A stretch of DNA of 64,000 bases from Alteriqipengyuania bathyomarina_B (GCF_038594605.1 NZ_JBCFZM010000001.1:992001-1056000), one strand, 5' to 3'; shown: positions 50,507-60,750, numbered from the stretch's first letter. Notes: generated from the letters alone by a model not told the origin. A program made the numbers and translations.

Positions 50507-51805
50507 ATGAGCCATTTCGACATCGCCATCGCCGGATGCGGCCCCGCAGGGCTCGCCGCCGCGCTGCTGCTGCATCGGCAGGGGCACCGGGTGACTCTGT
50601 TCGACCGGTTCGAACAACCGCGCCCCGTCGGTTCGGGCCTGATGATTCAGCCGAGCGGGCTTGCAGTGCTCGCCGCGCTGGGCCTCGCGCCAGACATACT
50701 CGCGCACGGTGCGCCGATCCGCGCGCTGCACGGGCTCAACCACCAGGGAGATATCGCGCTCGATGCGCGCTACGCCGATCTCGGCATTCCGGGCGCTCGC
50801 GGCATCGGCATCCACCGGGGGAGCCTGTTCACCCTGCTCTATCGCGCTGTGGCGGCAGAAGGGATCGGGATCGAGACGGGCTTTGCGGTCGAGCGGTCAG
50901 ACCTTGTGGGTAATGGCCGTGCGCTCGCGTCAAGCGAGCGGCAAACCACGCGCAGCTTCGATCTGGTGGTCGACGCGCTCGGCACCTCTTCTCCACTCGC
51001 GCCGCGCTGCGGTGAATGGCTTGCCTTCGGCGCACTGTGGGCCACGCTGGACTGGCCCGCCGATGCTCCGTTCGATGTCGGCCTGCTCGAACAGCGATAT
51101 ACGCATGCGACGCAAATGGCGGGCGTGCTCCCCACCGGCATTCGCGTGGATGGGACCTGCAAGGAGATGTCGTTCTTCTGGTCGCTCAAGGCGAGCGCGT
51201 ACGAGGCATGGTGCGAGGCCGGGCTCGATGCGTGGAAGGCTCAGGTCTGCACGCTGTGGCCGGATTGCGAGGGGCTGCTGACGCACATTATCGAGCCTGA
51301 GCAGCTGACCTTTGCACGTTACGCCCATCGCCGCCTGCCCGAACCGACAAGCGAGCGGATGATCCACATCGGCGATGCGTGGCATTCGGCAAGCCCGCAG
51401 CTCGGCCAGGGCGCGAACATGGCGCTGCTCGATGCGTTTGCGCTATCGCGCGGCTTGGCCAACGGCGATGGGCTACAGGACGGCCTTCACCGCGCCGTCG
51501 ATCTGCGTTCGCGCCACGTGAAGCTCTACCAGGCGCTGACCTGGGCCGCGACGCCGCTCTACCAGTCGGACAGCGTGTGGCATGCGCTGCTGCGCGATTT
51601 TTTGCTGACGCCGCTTGGTCGCATACCGCCGGGACCGCGCATTCAGGCGCGGCTCGTTTCAGGCCTCGTGGGCGATCCGCTCACAACGCTCGGCCTTCCC
51701 CAGCCCGACTATGCGGCACTCGGGAGGCCCCGCGATCACGGCATTTCAGGCGTTTCGACAACCTCGTCGATCGCCGCGCGCGCCTCTTCGCTCGCCCAGT
51801 CGTAG
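50507..51805 (+). CDS. FAD-dependent monooxygenase
   Basis: 432 residues. FAD/NAD(P)-binding Rossmann motif GCGPAG (10-15), acidic-end VTLFDRFEQ, and the second FAD motif HIGDAWHSASPQLGQGANMALLDA, as in p-hydroxybenzoate-hydroxylase-like enzymes. The substrate is unknown. The last 23 codons run antisense into the 3' end of tlpA (70-bp overlap); that tail looks non-homologous and may have arisen by loss of an earlier stop. Confidence 0.85.
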   Translation: MSHFDIAIAGCGPAGLAAALLLHRQGHRVTLFDRFEQPRPVGSGLMIQPSGLAVLAALGLAPDILAHGAPIRALHGLNHQGDIALDARYADLGIPGARGIGIHRGSLFTLLYRAVAAEGIGIETGFAVERSDLVGNGRALASSERQTTRSFDLVVDALGTSSPLAPRCGEWLAFGALWATLDWPADAPFDVGLLEQRYTHATQMAGVLPTGIRVDGTCKEMSFFWSLKASAYEAWCEAGLDAWKAQVCTLWPDCEGLLTHIIEPEQLTFARYAHRRLPEPTSERMIHIGDAWHSASPQLGQGANMALLDAFALSRGLANGDGLQDGLHRAVDLRSRHVKLYQALTWAATPLYQSDSVWHALLRDFLLTPLGRIPPGPRIQARLVSGLVGDPLTTLGLPQPDYAALGRPRDHGISGVSTTSSIAARASSLAQS

Positions 51806-52314
51806 TCGCCGGTCACGCGCCACACCTCCTGCCCCGTGGCATCGTAGAGTACGGTCGTCGGCAGGGTTTGCGCACCGATCGCCTCGCCCAGCGCGAGCTG
51901 CGGATCGAGCCACTGGGGCAGGTTCGCCAGCGTGTTTTCCTCGAAGAACGCGGCAACCTTGCCCGGGTCGCCCATATCCTGGCTGATCGTGATGACGCTC
52001 AGTTCGTCCCCGTAATCCGCCGCCACTTGGTCGAGCAGCGGCATTTCCTTCACGCAGGGCGCGCACCATGTCGCCCACAGGTTCACCAGCACCGGGCGGC
52101 CCTGCAACGCGCCGAGATTGATCACCTCCTCCGCAGAGTTCACCAGATTGGCGGCGGGCATCAGCTCGCCGGCAAAGCGCCGGTCGATCTCGCCCGTAAT
52201 CGCGGCCTCGCCCCCTTCCACGCTGCTCTCTTGCGGGCTCTCCTGTGGCTCCCTATCGCACCCGCTCAACACCAGAACAGCGGCGAGCGCAGGCAGAATG
52301 GCGAAACGGGACAT
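51736..52314 (-). CDS. TlpA-like thiol-disulfide oxidoreductase lipoprotein
   Basis: 192 residues. Lipobox LSGC (Cys19), an acidic linker, then the thioredoxin-like domain with WATWCAPC and cis-Pro TLPTT. It probably reduces periplasmic disulfides, for example in cytochrome maturation. GGAGG lies 5 nt upstream of ATG 52314, inside the coding region of argH. The ATG overlaps the argH ATG by two bases. Confidence 0.9.
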   Translation of the reverse strand: MSRFAILPALAAVLVLSGCDREPQESPQESSVEGGEAAITGEIDRRFAGELMPAANLVNSAEEVINLGALQGRPVLVNLWATWCAPCVKEMPLLDQVAADYGDELSVITISQDMGDPGKVAAFFEENTLANLPQWLDPQLALGEAIGAQTLPTTVLYDATGQEVWRVTGDYDWASEEARAAIDEVVETPEMP

Positions 52315-53722
52315 GGAAACCTCCGGTAATGGGCGCGGCAACGCCATGTGGGGCGGTCGCTTCGCCGACGGGCCTAGTGCCATCATGCGCGAAATCAATG
52401 CCTCGATCCCCTTCGACAAGGCGCTCTGGCGGCAGGATATCGCGGGCAGCCGCGCGCATGTGAGCATGCTGGCGGCGCAGGGCATTCTGTCTGCCGAAGA
52501 TGCCCAGACCATCGACGACGGCTTGCAGACCATCGCCACCGAGTACGAGCGCGACGGCGTGCCCGAGGACTGGGACCTCGAAGACATCCACATGACCGTC
52601 GAATCGCGCCTGACCGAGCTGATCGGCCCGGTCGCGGGCCGCCTCCACACCGCGCGAAGCCGCAACGATCAGGTGGCGACCGATTTCAAGCTGTGGACCC
52701 GCGAAGCGCTGGGCGAGATCGACGCAGGCCTCGCCACAGTCCAGGCCGCGCTGGTCGCGCGAGCCGAAGAGCACGCCGCCGACATCATGCCTGGCTTCAC
52801 CCACCTCCAGGCCGCCCAGCCGGTCACGCTCGGCCATCACCTGATGGCCTATTACGAGATGCTGCGGCGCGACCGGATGCGCTTTGCGGCGGCGAAGGAG
52901 CGGCTCGACGAATGCCCGCTGGGCGCCGCCGCGCTGGCGGGCACCGGATTCGACCTCGACCGCGAGGCGACCGCGAAGGCTCTGGGCTTCGCGCGGCCCA
53001 CCGCCAACAGCCTCGACACCGTATCCGACCGCGATTTCGCGATGGATTACCTGCACGCCGCCAGCATCGCGAGCATCCACCTGTCGCGCCTCGCCGAAGA
53101 GATTATCATCTGGGCGAGCCAGCCCTTCGGCTTCATCCGTCTGCCCGACAGTCTCTCGACCGGCAGCTCGATCATGCCGCAGAAGAAGAACCCCGACGCC
53201 GCCGAGCTGGTGCGCGGCCATGCGGGGCGGATCATCGGCGCGGCGACCGCGCTTTCGATCACGATGAAGGGCCTGCCGCTCGCCTATGCGAAGGACATGC
53301 AGGACGACAAGCCGCCGGTGTTCGAGGCGCACGGACTGCTGGTGCTCTCGCTCGCGAGCATGGAAGGCATGATCGCGGGTGCGCAGTTCAACACCGACCG
53401 GATGCTCGCGCTCGCGAGCAGCGGCCATGCCACCGCGACCGATCTGGCCGACTGGCTCGTGCGCGAGGCGGGCGTGCCTTTCCGCGAGGCGCACCACATC
53501 ACCGGCGCCGCCGTGGCCCGCGCCGATGCAAAGGGTTGCGCTCTGGCGGAATTGACGCCCGAAGACCTCGCCGCGATCGATCCGCGCGCCACCCCGGAGG
53601 CATTGAACCACCTCTCGCTCGAAGGGTCGGTCGCCTCGCGCCGCAGCTATGGCGGAACCGCGCCCGATCGGGTACGCCAACAGGTGACAGCCGCGCGCAG
53701 AGCGCTCGGCCTCGATAGCTGA
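52313..53722 (+). CDS. argH: Argininosuccinate lyase
   Basis: 469 residues. Last step of arginine synthesis. Signature GSSIMPQKKNPD, HTARSRNDQVATD and FTHLQAAQPVTLGHH present. ATG 52313 (METSG...) is chosen because it yields the N-terminal extension before MWGGRF; ATG 52346 at MWGGRF is the alternative. No Shine-Dalgarno precedes 52313, so leaderless or weak initiation is possible. Confidence 0.92.
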   Translation: METSGNGRGNAMWGGRFADGPSAIMREINASIPFDKALWRQDIAGSRAHVSMLAAQGILSAEDAQTIDDGLQTIATEYERDGVPEDWDLEDIHMTVESRLTELIGPVAGRLHTARSRNDQVATDFKLWTREALGEIDAGLATVQAALVARAEEHAADIMPGFTHLQAAQPVTLGHHLMAYYEMLRRDRMRFAAAKERLDECPLGAAALAGTGFDLDREATAKALGFARPTANSLDTVSDRDFAMDYLHAASIASIHLSRLAEEIIIWASQPFGFIRLPDSLSTGSSIMPQKKNPDAAELVRGHAGRIIGAATALSITMKGLPLAYAKDMQDDKPPVFEAHGLLVLSLASMEGMIAGAQFNTDRMLALASSGHATATDLADWLVREAGVPFREAHHITGAAVARADAKGCALAELTPEDLAAIDPRATPEALNHLSLEGSVASRRSYGGTAPDRVRQQVTAARRALGLDS

Positions 53723-53733
53723 CGCGAGAAACC

Positions 53734-53979
53734 ATGCGCACACGCCTGATCCCGATTGCTCTTGCTCTGCCGCTGGCGCTGGCCGCCTGCGGTCAGCGCG
53801 CCGACCTCACGCCCCCGCCCGGTGCCACCCTGCCGCCAGCGCCCTATGGCAGCGAGGTGCAGCCCACCGCCGAGGAGCTGCTGGAGCCCGACGTGATCGC
53901 GGTGCCGCAGCGCGACGCGGAGCTGCGCACCAAATCCGAAGAGCGCGAGGACGACCCCTTCGATCTGCCGCCCGAATAG
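53734..53979 (+). CDS. LptM/YifL-like small lipoprotein
   Basis: 81 residues. Lipobox LAAC (Cys19) followed by GQRADLTPP, matching the short CG-x-K/R-x-x-L-x-x-P core of LptM, the lipoprotein that assists LptD maturation. The remainder is Pro/Glu-rich and disordered. It lies between argH and lysA, the usual position for this gene in proteobacteria. Confidence 0.78.
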   Translation: MRTRLIPIALALPLALAACGQRADLTPPPGATLPPAPYGSEVQPTAEELLEPDVIAVPQRDAELRTKSEEREDDPFDLPPE

Positions 53980-54006
53980 GCGCGGCTCGCAAACATACAG
54001 GCTACC

Positions 54007-55266
54007 ATGGATCACTTTACGAGCATCGACGGCACCCTCCATGCCGAGGGCGTGCCCCTGCCCACAATCGCGGACGAGGTCGGCACCCCGGTCTACGTCT
54101 ATTCGCGCGCCACGCTGGAACGCCATGCGCGCGTGTTCAAGGAGGGGCTGAGCGAACTCGACGATCCGCTGATCCTGTTCGCGGTGAAGGCCAACCCCAA
54201 CCTTGCCGTGCTGCGCGTGCTGCAACGCGAAGGCTTCGGCGCGGATGTCGTCTCGGGCGGAGAGCTACGGCGTGCGCTGGCCGCCGGGATGACGCCCGAC
54301 AAGATCGTCTTCTCCGGCGTGGGCAAGACCCGCGCCGAGCTGGAGCTGGGCCTCGACACCGGCATTGCGCAGTTCAACATCGAATCGCGCGAGGAAGGCC
54401 GCGAGCTGGCCGAGCTGGCGGCGGCACGCGGCGAACGCGCGCGCTGCGCGTTGCGGATCAATCCCGATGTCGATGCCGGCACGCACGAGAAGATCAGTAC
54501 CGGCAAGGCGGATAACAAGTTCGGCGTGCCGCTCTATCGCGCGGGTGAGGTTTTTGCCGAGCTGGCCGCGCTGGACGGCCTCGCGCTGGAAGGACTCGCG
54601 ATTCATATTGGCAGCCAACTGGCCGATCTTGCTCCGCTGGAGGCGGCCTTCGGGAAGATCGGCACGCTGCTTGGCGAGCTGCGCGAAGCCGGTCACACGA
54701 TCACCCGCGTCGATCTGGGCGGCGGGATCGGCGTCCCCTACAAGGGGGGCGAGACTTTCCCGAGCCCGGCGGAATACGGCGAGATGGTCGCGCGCACGAC
54801 CCGCGACTGGGGTGTGCAGCTGGTCTTCGAGCCGGGCCGCGTGATCGCGGGCAATGCGGGCGTGTTGCTGACCCGCGTGGTGCGCGTGAAGAGCGGGCTT
54901 TCGGCGCCCTTCGTGATCGTCGACGCCGCGATGAACGATCTCGCCCGACCGGCGCTCTACGGCGCGTGGCACGATTTCGAGGCGGTGCGGGATACCGAGG
55001 CGCGGATGACCGCAAATATCGTCGGCCCGATCTGCGAGACTGGCGACACCTTCGCGACCGACCGCGACTGCCCGGAACTGGCGGCAGGCGACCTCGCGGT
55101 ATTCCGCACCGCCGGAGCCTATGGCGCGACCATGGCGTCCTCCTACAACTCGCGCGGGTTCGTGGCCGAAGTGCTGGTCAGCGGCGACCGGTTCGCCGTT
55201 GTGGCGGACCGGATCGATGCGGGCGCGATCATGGATGCCGAGCGGGTGCCCGAGTGGCTCGACTGA
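54007..55266 (+). CDS. lysA: Diaminopimelate decarboxylase
   Basis: 419 residues. PLP-dependent last step of lysine synthesis. PLP Lys61 in FAVKANPN, HIGSQL, GGGIGVPY, EPGRVIAGNAG and the CETGDTFA/GAYGATMASSYN active-site regions are present. It follows the LptM-like gene by 27 nt and overlaps the siroheme synthase start by 13 nt. Confidence 0.94.
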   Translation: MDHFTSIDGTLHAEGVPLPTIADEVGTPVYVYSRATLERHARVFKEGLSELDDPLILFAVKANPNLAVLRVLQREGFGADVVSGGELRRALAAGMTPDKIVFSGVGKTRAELELGLDTGIAQFNIESREEGRELAELAAARGERARCALRINPDVDAGTHEKISTGKADNKFGVPLYRAGEVFAELAALDGLALEGLAIHIGSQLADLAPLEAAFGKIGTLLGELREAGHTITRVDLGGGIGVPYKGGETFPSPAEYGEMVARTTRDWGVQLVFEPGRVIAGNAGVLLTRVVRVKSGLSAPFVIVDAAMNDLARPALYGAWHDFEAVRDTEARMTANIVGPICETGDTFATDRDCPELAAGDLAVFRTAGAYGATMASSYNSRGFVAEVLVSGDRFAVVADRIDAGAIMDAERVPEWLD

Positions 55267-56063
55267 CGCCCGACCGGACTTCGGGCCGGATCGCGTCGCT
55301 GCCGCTGTTTCATCAGGTGGCGGGCAGCCGGATCGTGGTCGTCGGCGAAGGCGCGATGGGCGATGCGAAGCAGCGACTGGTCGAGCGCGCGGGGGCGATT
55401 CCCGTAGGCGAGCCGGAGGCGCATCATGCTGCGCTCGCCTTCGTGGCGCTGGAGAACGCGGAAGAAGCGGCTGCCGTGCGGCAGCGGCTGAAGGCGAAGG
55501 GCCTGCTGGTCAACGTCGCCGACCGGCCCGAGCTGTGCGACTTCACCACCCCGAGCATCCTCGATCGCGATCCGGTGCTGATCGCCATCGGCACCGGGGG
55601 TGCCTCGGCGGGTCTCGCCAAGCATATCCGCTTACGGCTGGAGGCGTTCCTGCCGCAGCGGCTGGGCGAGCTGGCGCGTGCGCTGGCGGCGGGCCGCGAT
55701 GCCCTGCGCGCCGAACTGCCCGATGGCGACGCGCGCCGCCGCGCGGTGGACGCCGCTTTGCGCCCGGGCGGCACGCTCGATCCGCTGGACGAAGCCTCGG
55801 CCGACCGGGTCGAGAGCTGGCTGATCGATCCCGCAGATGAAGCCAGGGCGCGCATTGAGTCCATTCACCTGACCAGCGACGATCCCGAAGATCTGACGCT
55901 GCGCCAGGCACGCTGGCTGGGCGAGGCCGATGCGATCTATCACGGTGCCGATGTGCCGCCCGCCATCCTCGCCCGCGCGCGCGCCGATGCGACGCGCCAT
56001 CCGCTGGACGAAGCACCCGATACGCCGCGCAGCGGCTTCGCGCTCGTTTTAACGCGCGGCTAG
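55254..56063 (+). CDS. Siroheme synthase N-terminal module with vestigial SUMT tail
   Basis: 269 residues. Residues 13-110 form the NAD-binding precorrin-2 dehydrogenase/ferrochelatase domain (SLPLFHQVAGSRIVVVGEG, ADRPELCDFTTPSIL, GTGGASAGLAKHIR), then the dimerisation helices. Residues 208-269 (SDDPEDLTLRQARWLGEADA...) resemble only the first part of a uroporphyrinogen methyltransferase domain, whose usual GPGDPELLT reads TSDDPEDLT. Methylation is therefore probably done by another enzyme. The GTG start at 55254 is inferred from the overlap with lysA. Confidence 0.82.
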   Translation: MARLTPDRTSGRIASLPLFHQVAGSRIVVVGEGAMGDAKQRLVERAGAIPVGEPEAHHAALAFVALENAEEAAAVRQRLKAKGLLVNVADRPELCDFTTPSILDRDPVLIAIGTGGASAGLAKHIRLRLEAFLPQRLGELARALAAGRDALRAELPDGDARRRAVDAALRPGGTLDPLDEASADRVESWLIDPADEARARIESIHLTSDDPEDLTLRQARWLGEADAIYHGADVPPAILARARADATRHPLDEAPDTPRSGFALVLTRG

Positions 56064-56079
56064 CGATGCTCGCCCGCCC

Positions 56080-57186
56080 CTACAGGCCCGTGCCGTTCGC
56101 GTTGCCTGCGGCCTCGAAATAGCGCGCCATCGCAGCCACCGCCGTATCGCTCAGCGCCACGAAGGCGCGCCTGCGGTCGACCAGATCCTCTTCGCGCACC
56201 AGCAGCCCCTGATCGGTCATCTGCGCGATCCACCGCAACGCGGTGGTCGGCGGCACGCCACTGGCGATGCAGAGCGAGGTGACCGAGACGCGCCGCCCCT
56301 CAGCGCGCGCTGCGGTCAGATCGAGCAGGATGTCCCATGCCGGGTCCGCGAACAGGGCCGCATCGAAGAAGCGCGATCGCAGCTGCCGCTTGCGAATCGT
56401 CGCGCGCACCTGCCGCGGATCGGGCAGGCCCGGGACGCCGCCGCCGTTCTCTCCGGGACGATGTTCGCGCAGCGCGCCGCCAGCCGAAGCACTCATGCCG
56501 GTGCCGAAGACAAACGCGCTGCCACCGTCGCGCGGCTCGTCATCGCCCACCAGGCCGTCGAGCTTTTCGGCCAGCATCGTTACCCGTTCCACCAGCCGTA
56601 GGACCGCCAGCCGGTCTTCTTCCGACATTTCACGCACGCGCCCGCGCACCATCCCGGCGAGGGTTTCGCCGAAGGCCACCAGCCGCTCCGCCCGGCCCGG
56701 CTCGACCAGCAGCACCGGATCGGCCGCCGAGGTCGCAACGATCACGGGTTCGAGCGCGCCGATGGTGGTCGACACGATCAGGCGCGCGCGCGAGCGTGCG
56801 ATCCGCTCCGCCAGCCGGTCGAGCGCCGCCATCGTCGCCGCATCGGTGGTCGGGACATCGACCACGGCAATATCGCCGAGGCCCAGCTGCCCCTCCCCGC
56901 TCTCGCCCCAGCGCGCGCTCCCCTGCGGCAGGTAATCTTGCGTTGGCGCGCCCTTCAGCACACCCAGCGGCGAGGCCTGCGTAACCCCGAAGCCCGCCAG
57001 TTCGGCATCGGCCCGCATGGCCTCGCGCACATGCGGACGGTCTGCGAACAGCGAGATCGCAACCGGCAGCCCCGCGGCATCGCGGGGTGCAAGATCGTCA
57101 CCATCTGCGGGCGTACCATCTCCGGGCCTAGCATAGGAGGGCCCGGCATCCTCCGCCACCGGCGCGCGCGACTCGGTCTGAAGCAT
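56080..57186 (-). CDS. MarR-like transcriptional regulator with long N-terminal region
   Basis: 368 residues. The C-terminal 100 residues carry a MarR-type winged helix (AWDILLDLTAARAEGRRVSVTS...GVPPTTALRWIAQMTDQGLLVREEDLVDRRRAFVAL). The N-terminal part (about 45-190) looks like a receiver-like or Rossmann domain (LPVAISLFADRPHVREAMRADAELAGFGV...DIAVVDVPTTDAATMAALDRLA), without a clear phosphoacceptor. ATG 57186 has AAGGGG 7 nt upstream; ATG 57192 is too close to it. A palindrome at 57209-57220 may be its own operator. Confidence 0.8.
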   Translation of the reverse strand: MLQTESRAPVAEDAGPSYARPGDGTPADGDDLAPRDAAGLPVAISLFADRPHVREAMRADAELAGFGVTQASPLGVLKGAPTQDYLPQGSARWGESGEGQLGLGDIAVVDVPTTDAATMAALDRLAERIARSRARLIVSTTIGALEPVIVATSAADPVLLVEPGRAERLVAFGETLAGMVRGRVREMSEEDRLAVLRLVERVTMLAEKLDGLVGDDEPRDGGSAFVFGTGMSASAGGALREHRPGENGGGVPGLPDPRQVRATIRKRQLRSRFFDAALFADPAWDILLDLTAARAEGRRVSVTSLCIASGVPPTTALRWIAQMTDQGLLVREEDLVDRRRAFVALSDTAVAAMARYFEAAGNANGTGL

Positions 57187-57208
57187 TCCCATTCCCCTTA
57201 TGTTCCAA

Positions 57209-57220
57209 CTCACTTGTGAG
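57209..57220 (-). promoter_or_regulatory. Palindromic operator candidate
   Basis: CTCAC-TT-GTGAG, 23 nt upstream of the MarR-like gene. MarR-type proteins usually bind palindromes of this size near their own promoter. Confidence 0.42.
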
Positions 57221-57302
57221 AACAAAGGGAGAATAAGTCAATCGCATCCGGAATGGACCTAACGCCCGGTCCACCAATGGTGCCCAAGGGCACCCGGCGC
57301 GC

Positions 57303-58592
<1,290 letters not shown>

Positions 58593-58640
58593 ACTCAAAC
58601 TCCTTCAGATCATCGCGCGGACCGGCACTATGGCGCCTGG

Positions 58641-58676
58641 CCTGACACACCTGACACAGTGTCCAAGGGGCTAAAC
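58641..58676 (-). repeat. Conserved element, copy 2 (purA leader)
   Basis: The top strand reads CCTGACACACCTGACACA then GTGTCCAAGGGGCTAAAC. It matches copy 1 at 5778-5812 almost throughout, is oriented the same way relative to the gene, and lies 48 nt before the purA start. Confidence 0.7.
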
Positions 58677-58813
58677 CCGCCCCCAGCTTTCCCTGCCTTC
58701 GCAAGCGGCGCCCTATGGCATGCGCGCGAGCCATAGGAAATGGATTTCCTCGCCGACGGAACAGCGCGCCCATCGCGCCCGTTCAATTGGAAACGAAAGG
58801 AAAACCTCACGTA

Positions 58814-59647
58814 ATGACCGGACATTCTCGAACCGATTATCCCACTCTCACCCTCAACGACGGCCGCCAGATTCCTCAGCTCGGCTTCGGCACATGGCAG
58901 ATCGACGACGACAAGGCCGCCGAGGCGGTCTCGACCGCGCTCGATGTCGGCTACTGGCTGGTCGATACCGCCGCGATCTATCAGAATGAAAAAGGTGTCG
59001 GCGAAGGGATTGGCGACTGGTCGGATATCTTCCTCCAGACCAAGATCTGGAACGAAAGCCAGGGCTACGACCGCACCTTGAAAGCGGCCGACAAGTGTCT
59101 GCAACGATTGGGCCGCGACCATGTCGACATGCTGTTGATCCACTGGCCCCAACCCGAAAAGGGCCTGTTCGTAGACACGTGGAAGGCGCTGATCGAGCTG
59201 CGCGACCAGGGCAAGGCGAAGAGCATCGGCGTGTCCAATTTCCGTGCGGCGGATCTCGAACGGATCGTCGACGCAACAGGGGTGACGCCCGCGCTCAATC
59301 AGGTGGAGCTGCATCCCGGCTTCCAGCAGCGCTCCTTGCGCGCCGTGCATGACAAGATGGGCATCGTGACGCAGAGCTGGTCGCCGCTTGGCCAGGGCAA
59401 TGCGATGGGTCGCGAAGCGATCGACCGGATTTCCGGGGACATCGGCCAGCCCGGCGCGGCGGTGGTCATCCGCTGGCACATCCAGCATGGCCTCTCGACC
59501 ATTCCCAAGGCCTCCAGCCGCGAACACATCGAAGCCAACTTCCGCGCGCTCGATTTCGAGCTTACCGAGGATCAGATGGCCGCAATCGATGAACTGGACG
59601 ATCCCGAAGGCCGGATGGGGCCCGAACCGGGCAGCTTCAACGACTAG
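58814..59647 (+). CDS. Aldo/keto reductase (2,5-diketo-D-gluconate reductase-like)
   Basis: 277 residues. (beta/alpha)8 barrel with the AKR tetrad: Asp (LVDTAAIY), Tyr in AIYQNE, Lys (LQTKIWN) and His (LLIHWPQ); NADPH-site IPKASSREHIEANF near the C-terminus. The substrate is unknown. It is transcribed against its neighbours, between purA and hisZ, and its TAG stop overlaps the hisZ stop in CTAG (59644-59647). Confidence 0.9.
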   Translation: MTGHSRTDYPTLTLNDGRQIPQLGFGTWQIDDDKAAEAVSTALDVGYWLVDTAAIYQNEKGVGEGIGDWSDIFLQTKIWNESQGYDRTLKAADKCLQRLGRDHVDMLLIHWPQPEKGLFVDTWKALIELRDQGKAKSIGVSNFRAADLERIVDATGVTPALNQVELHPGFQQRSLRAVHDKMGIVTQSWSPLGQGNAMGREAIDRISGDIGQPGAAVVIRWHIQHGLSTIPKASSREHIEANFRALDFELTEDQMAAIDELDDPEGRMGPEPGSFND

Positions 59648-60750
59648 AGCGGTGTCGCTGCACCTGCCGCCAGCCGGTGGGTGCAGCCCAGCGTGCGCGG
59701 GTCTTCGTCGTCTGAGAGCGCAGCCAGCGTGCGCCAGCCCTCGCTGCGCAGGCGCGCGGCCGCTTGCCGGTCGTGGCCCAGCGGAAGGTACAGCATTGCG
59801 CGCGGCTCGCCCGCGGGCAGCAGCGGCAGCGCCTGGCCGAGATAGATCGAGAATCCGGTGGCGGGTTCGTCCGTGCCGCGGATCAGGTATGTCCCGCCCC
59901 GGCCCAGCGCGCCGCGCGCATTGCCGGCATAAAGCGTGAAGCCGAACCAGCTTTGATACTCGAAGCCATGCCGCTCGGTCGGGTCGAGCGTCATGCGTGC
60001 CCGATCGCCGATCGCCGCCGCGACCTGCTCCAGCCCCTCGATCCGGCTGGCGAGCGCGCCGCCTGCGTCGATCGCGCGCAGCTTCGCCAGCGCCTCATCG
60101 AACGGACCGGCGGCATGGATCAACGGCAGGAACGCTTCGCCCCCGACAGCCTTCAAGCCGCCCGCATCCTTGCTGTCCAGTTCACGCCGGACGGCATCGG
60201 CCTGATCCTCCTCCAGCGGGAACGGGCCTGAGGCGAGCGTGGTCACCAGATCGGGCAGCGTGAAATCGACCGAAATCTGCTCGATCCCGACCGCCTTGAG
60301 TGCCTCGATTGCGGTCAGCACCACCTCGCTCGCCGCTGCGACGCTATCCGCCCCGATTAGCTCGGCCCCGACCTGCAGGCGCTGGCGCACCGGATCGAGC
60401 TGGTCGGCCGCGATCCGGGCGACCTCACCGGCGTAGCAGAGCCGCAACGGACGCGGACTGTCGGCCAGCGCGGTCGCCGCGATCCGCCCGATTTGCGGGG
60501 TGATGTCCGACCGCAGGGCCAGCGTGCGCAGGCTGGCCGGATCGACGAAGCGGAACATGGCGCGCGTCTGCAACCCGTCCATACGGCTGCCGAGCGATTT
60601 TTCGAACTCGATCAGCGGCGGGCTGACCCGGTCGTAGCCATGCGCATCCATCGCGCCCAGCGCAGCGCGCATGGCGTGGGTGAGCAGCGCGGATTGCGCG
60701 GGCAGATTATCGGCCAGCCCCTCGGGCAGAAGATCGTCGGTAGTGGTCAT
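59644..60750 (-). CDS. hisZ: ATP phosphoribosyltransferase regulatory subunit
   Basis: 368 residues. Histidyl-tRNA-synthetase-like fold without catalytic aminoacylation motifs: LLPEGLADNLPAQ, YDRVSPPLIEFEKSL, FRFVDPASLRTLALRSDITPQIGRIAA. HisZ activates the short form of HisG at the start of histidine synthesis; hisG is not in the window. Downstream of serA by 62 nt, same strand. Confidence 0.9.
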   Translation of the reverse strand: MTTTDDLLPEGLADNLPAQSALLTHAMRAALGAMDAHGYDRVSPPLIEFEKSLGSRMDGLQTRAMFRFVDPASLRTLALRSDITPQIGRIAATALADSPRPLRLCYAGEVARIAADQLDPVRQRLQVGAELIGADSVAAASEVVLTAIEALKAVGIEQISVDFTLPDLVTTLASGPFPLEEDQADAVRRELDSKDAGGLKAVGGEAFLPLIHAAGPFDEALAKLRAIDAGGALASRIEGLEQVAAAIGDRARMTLDPTERHGFEYQSWFGFTLYAGNARGALGRGGTYLIRGTDEPATGFSIYLGQALPLLPAGEPRAMLYLPLGHDRQAAARLRSEGWRTLAALSDDEDPRTLGCTHRLAAGAATPL

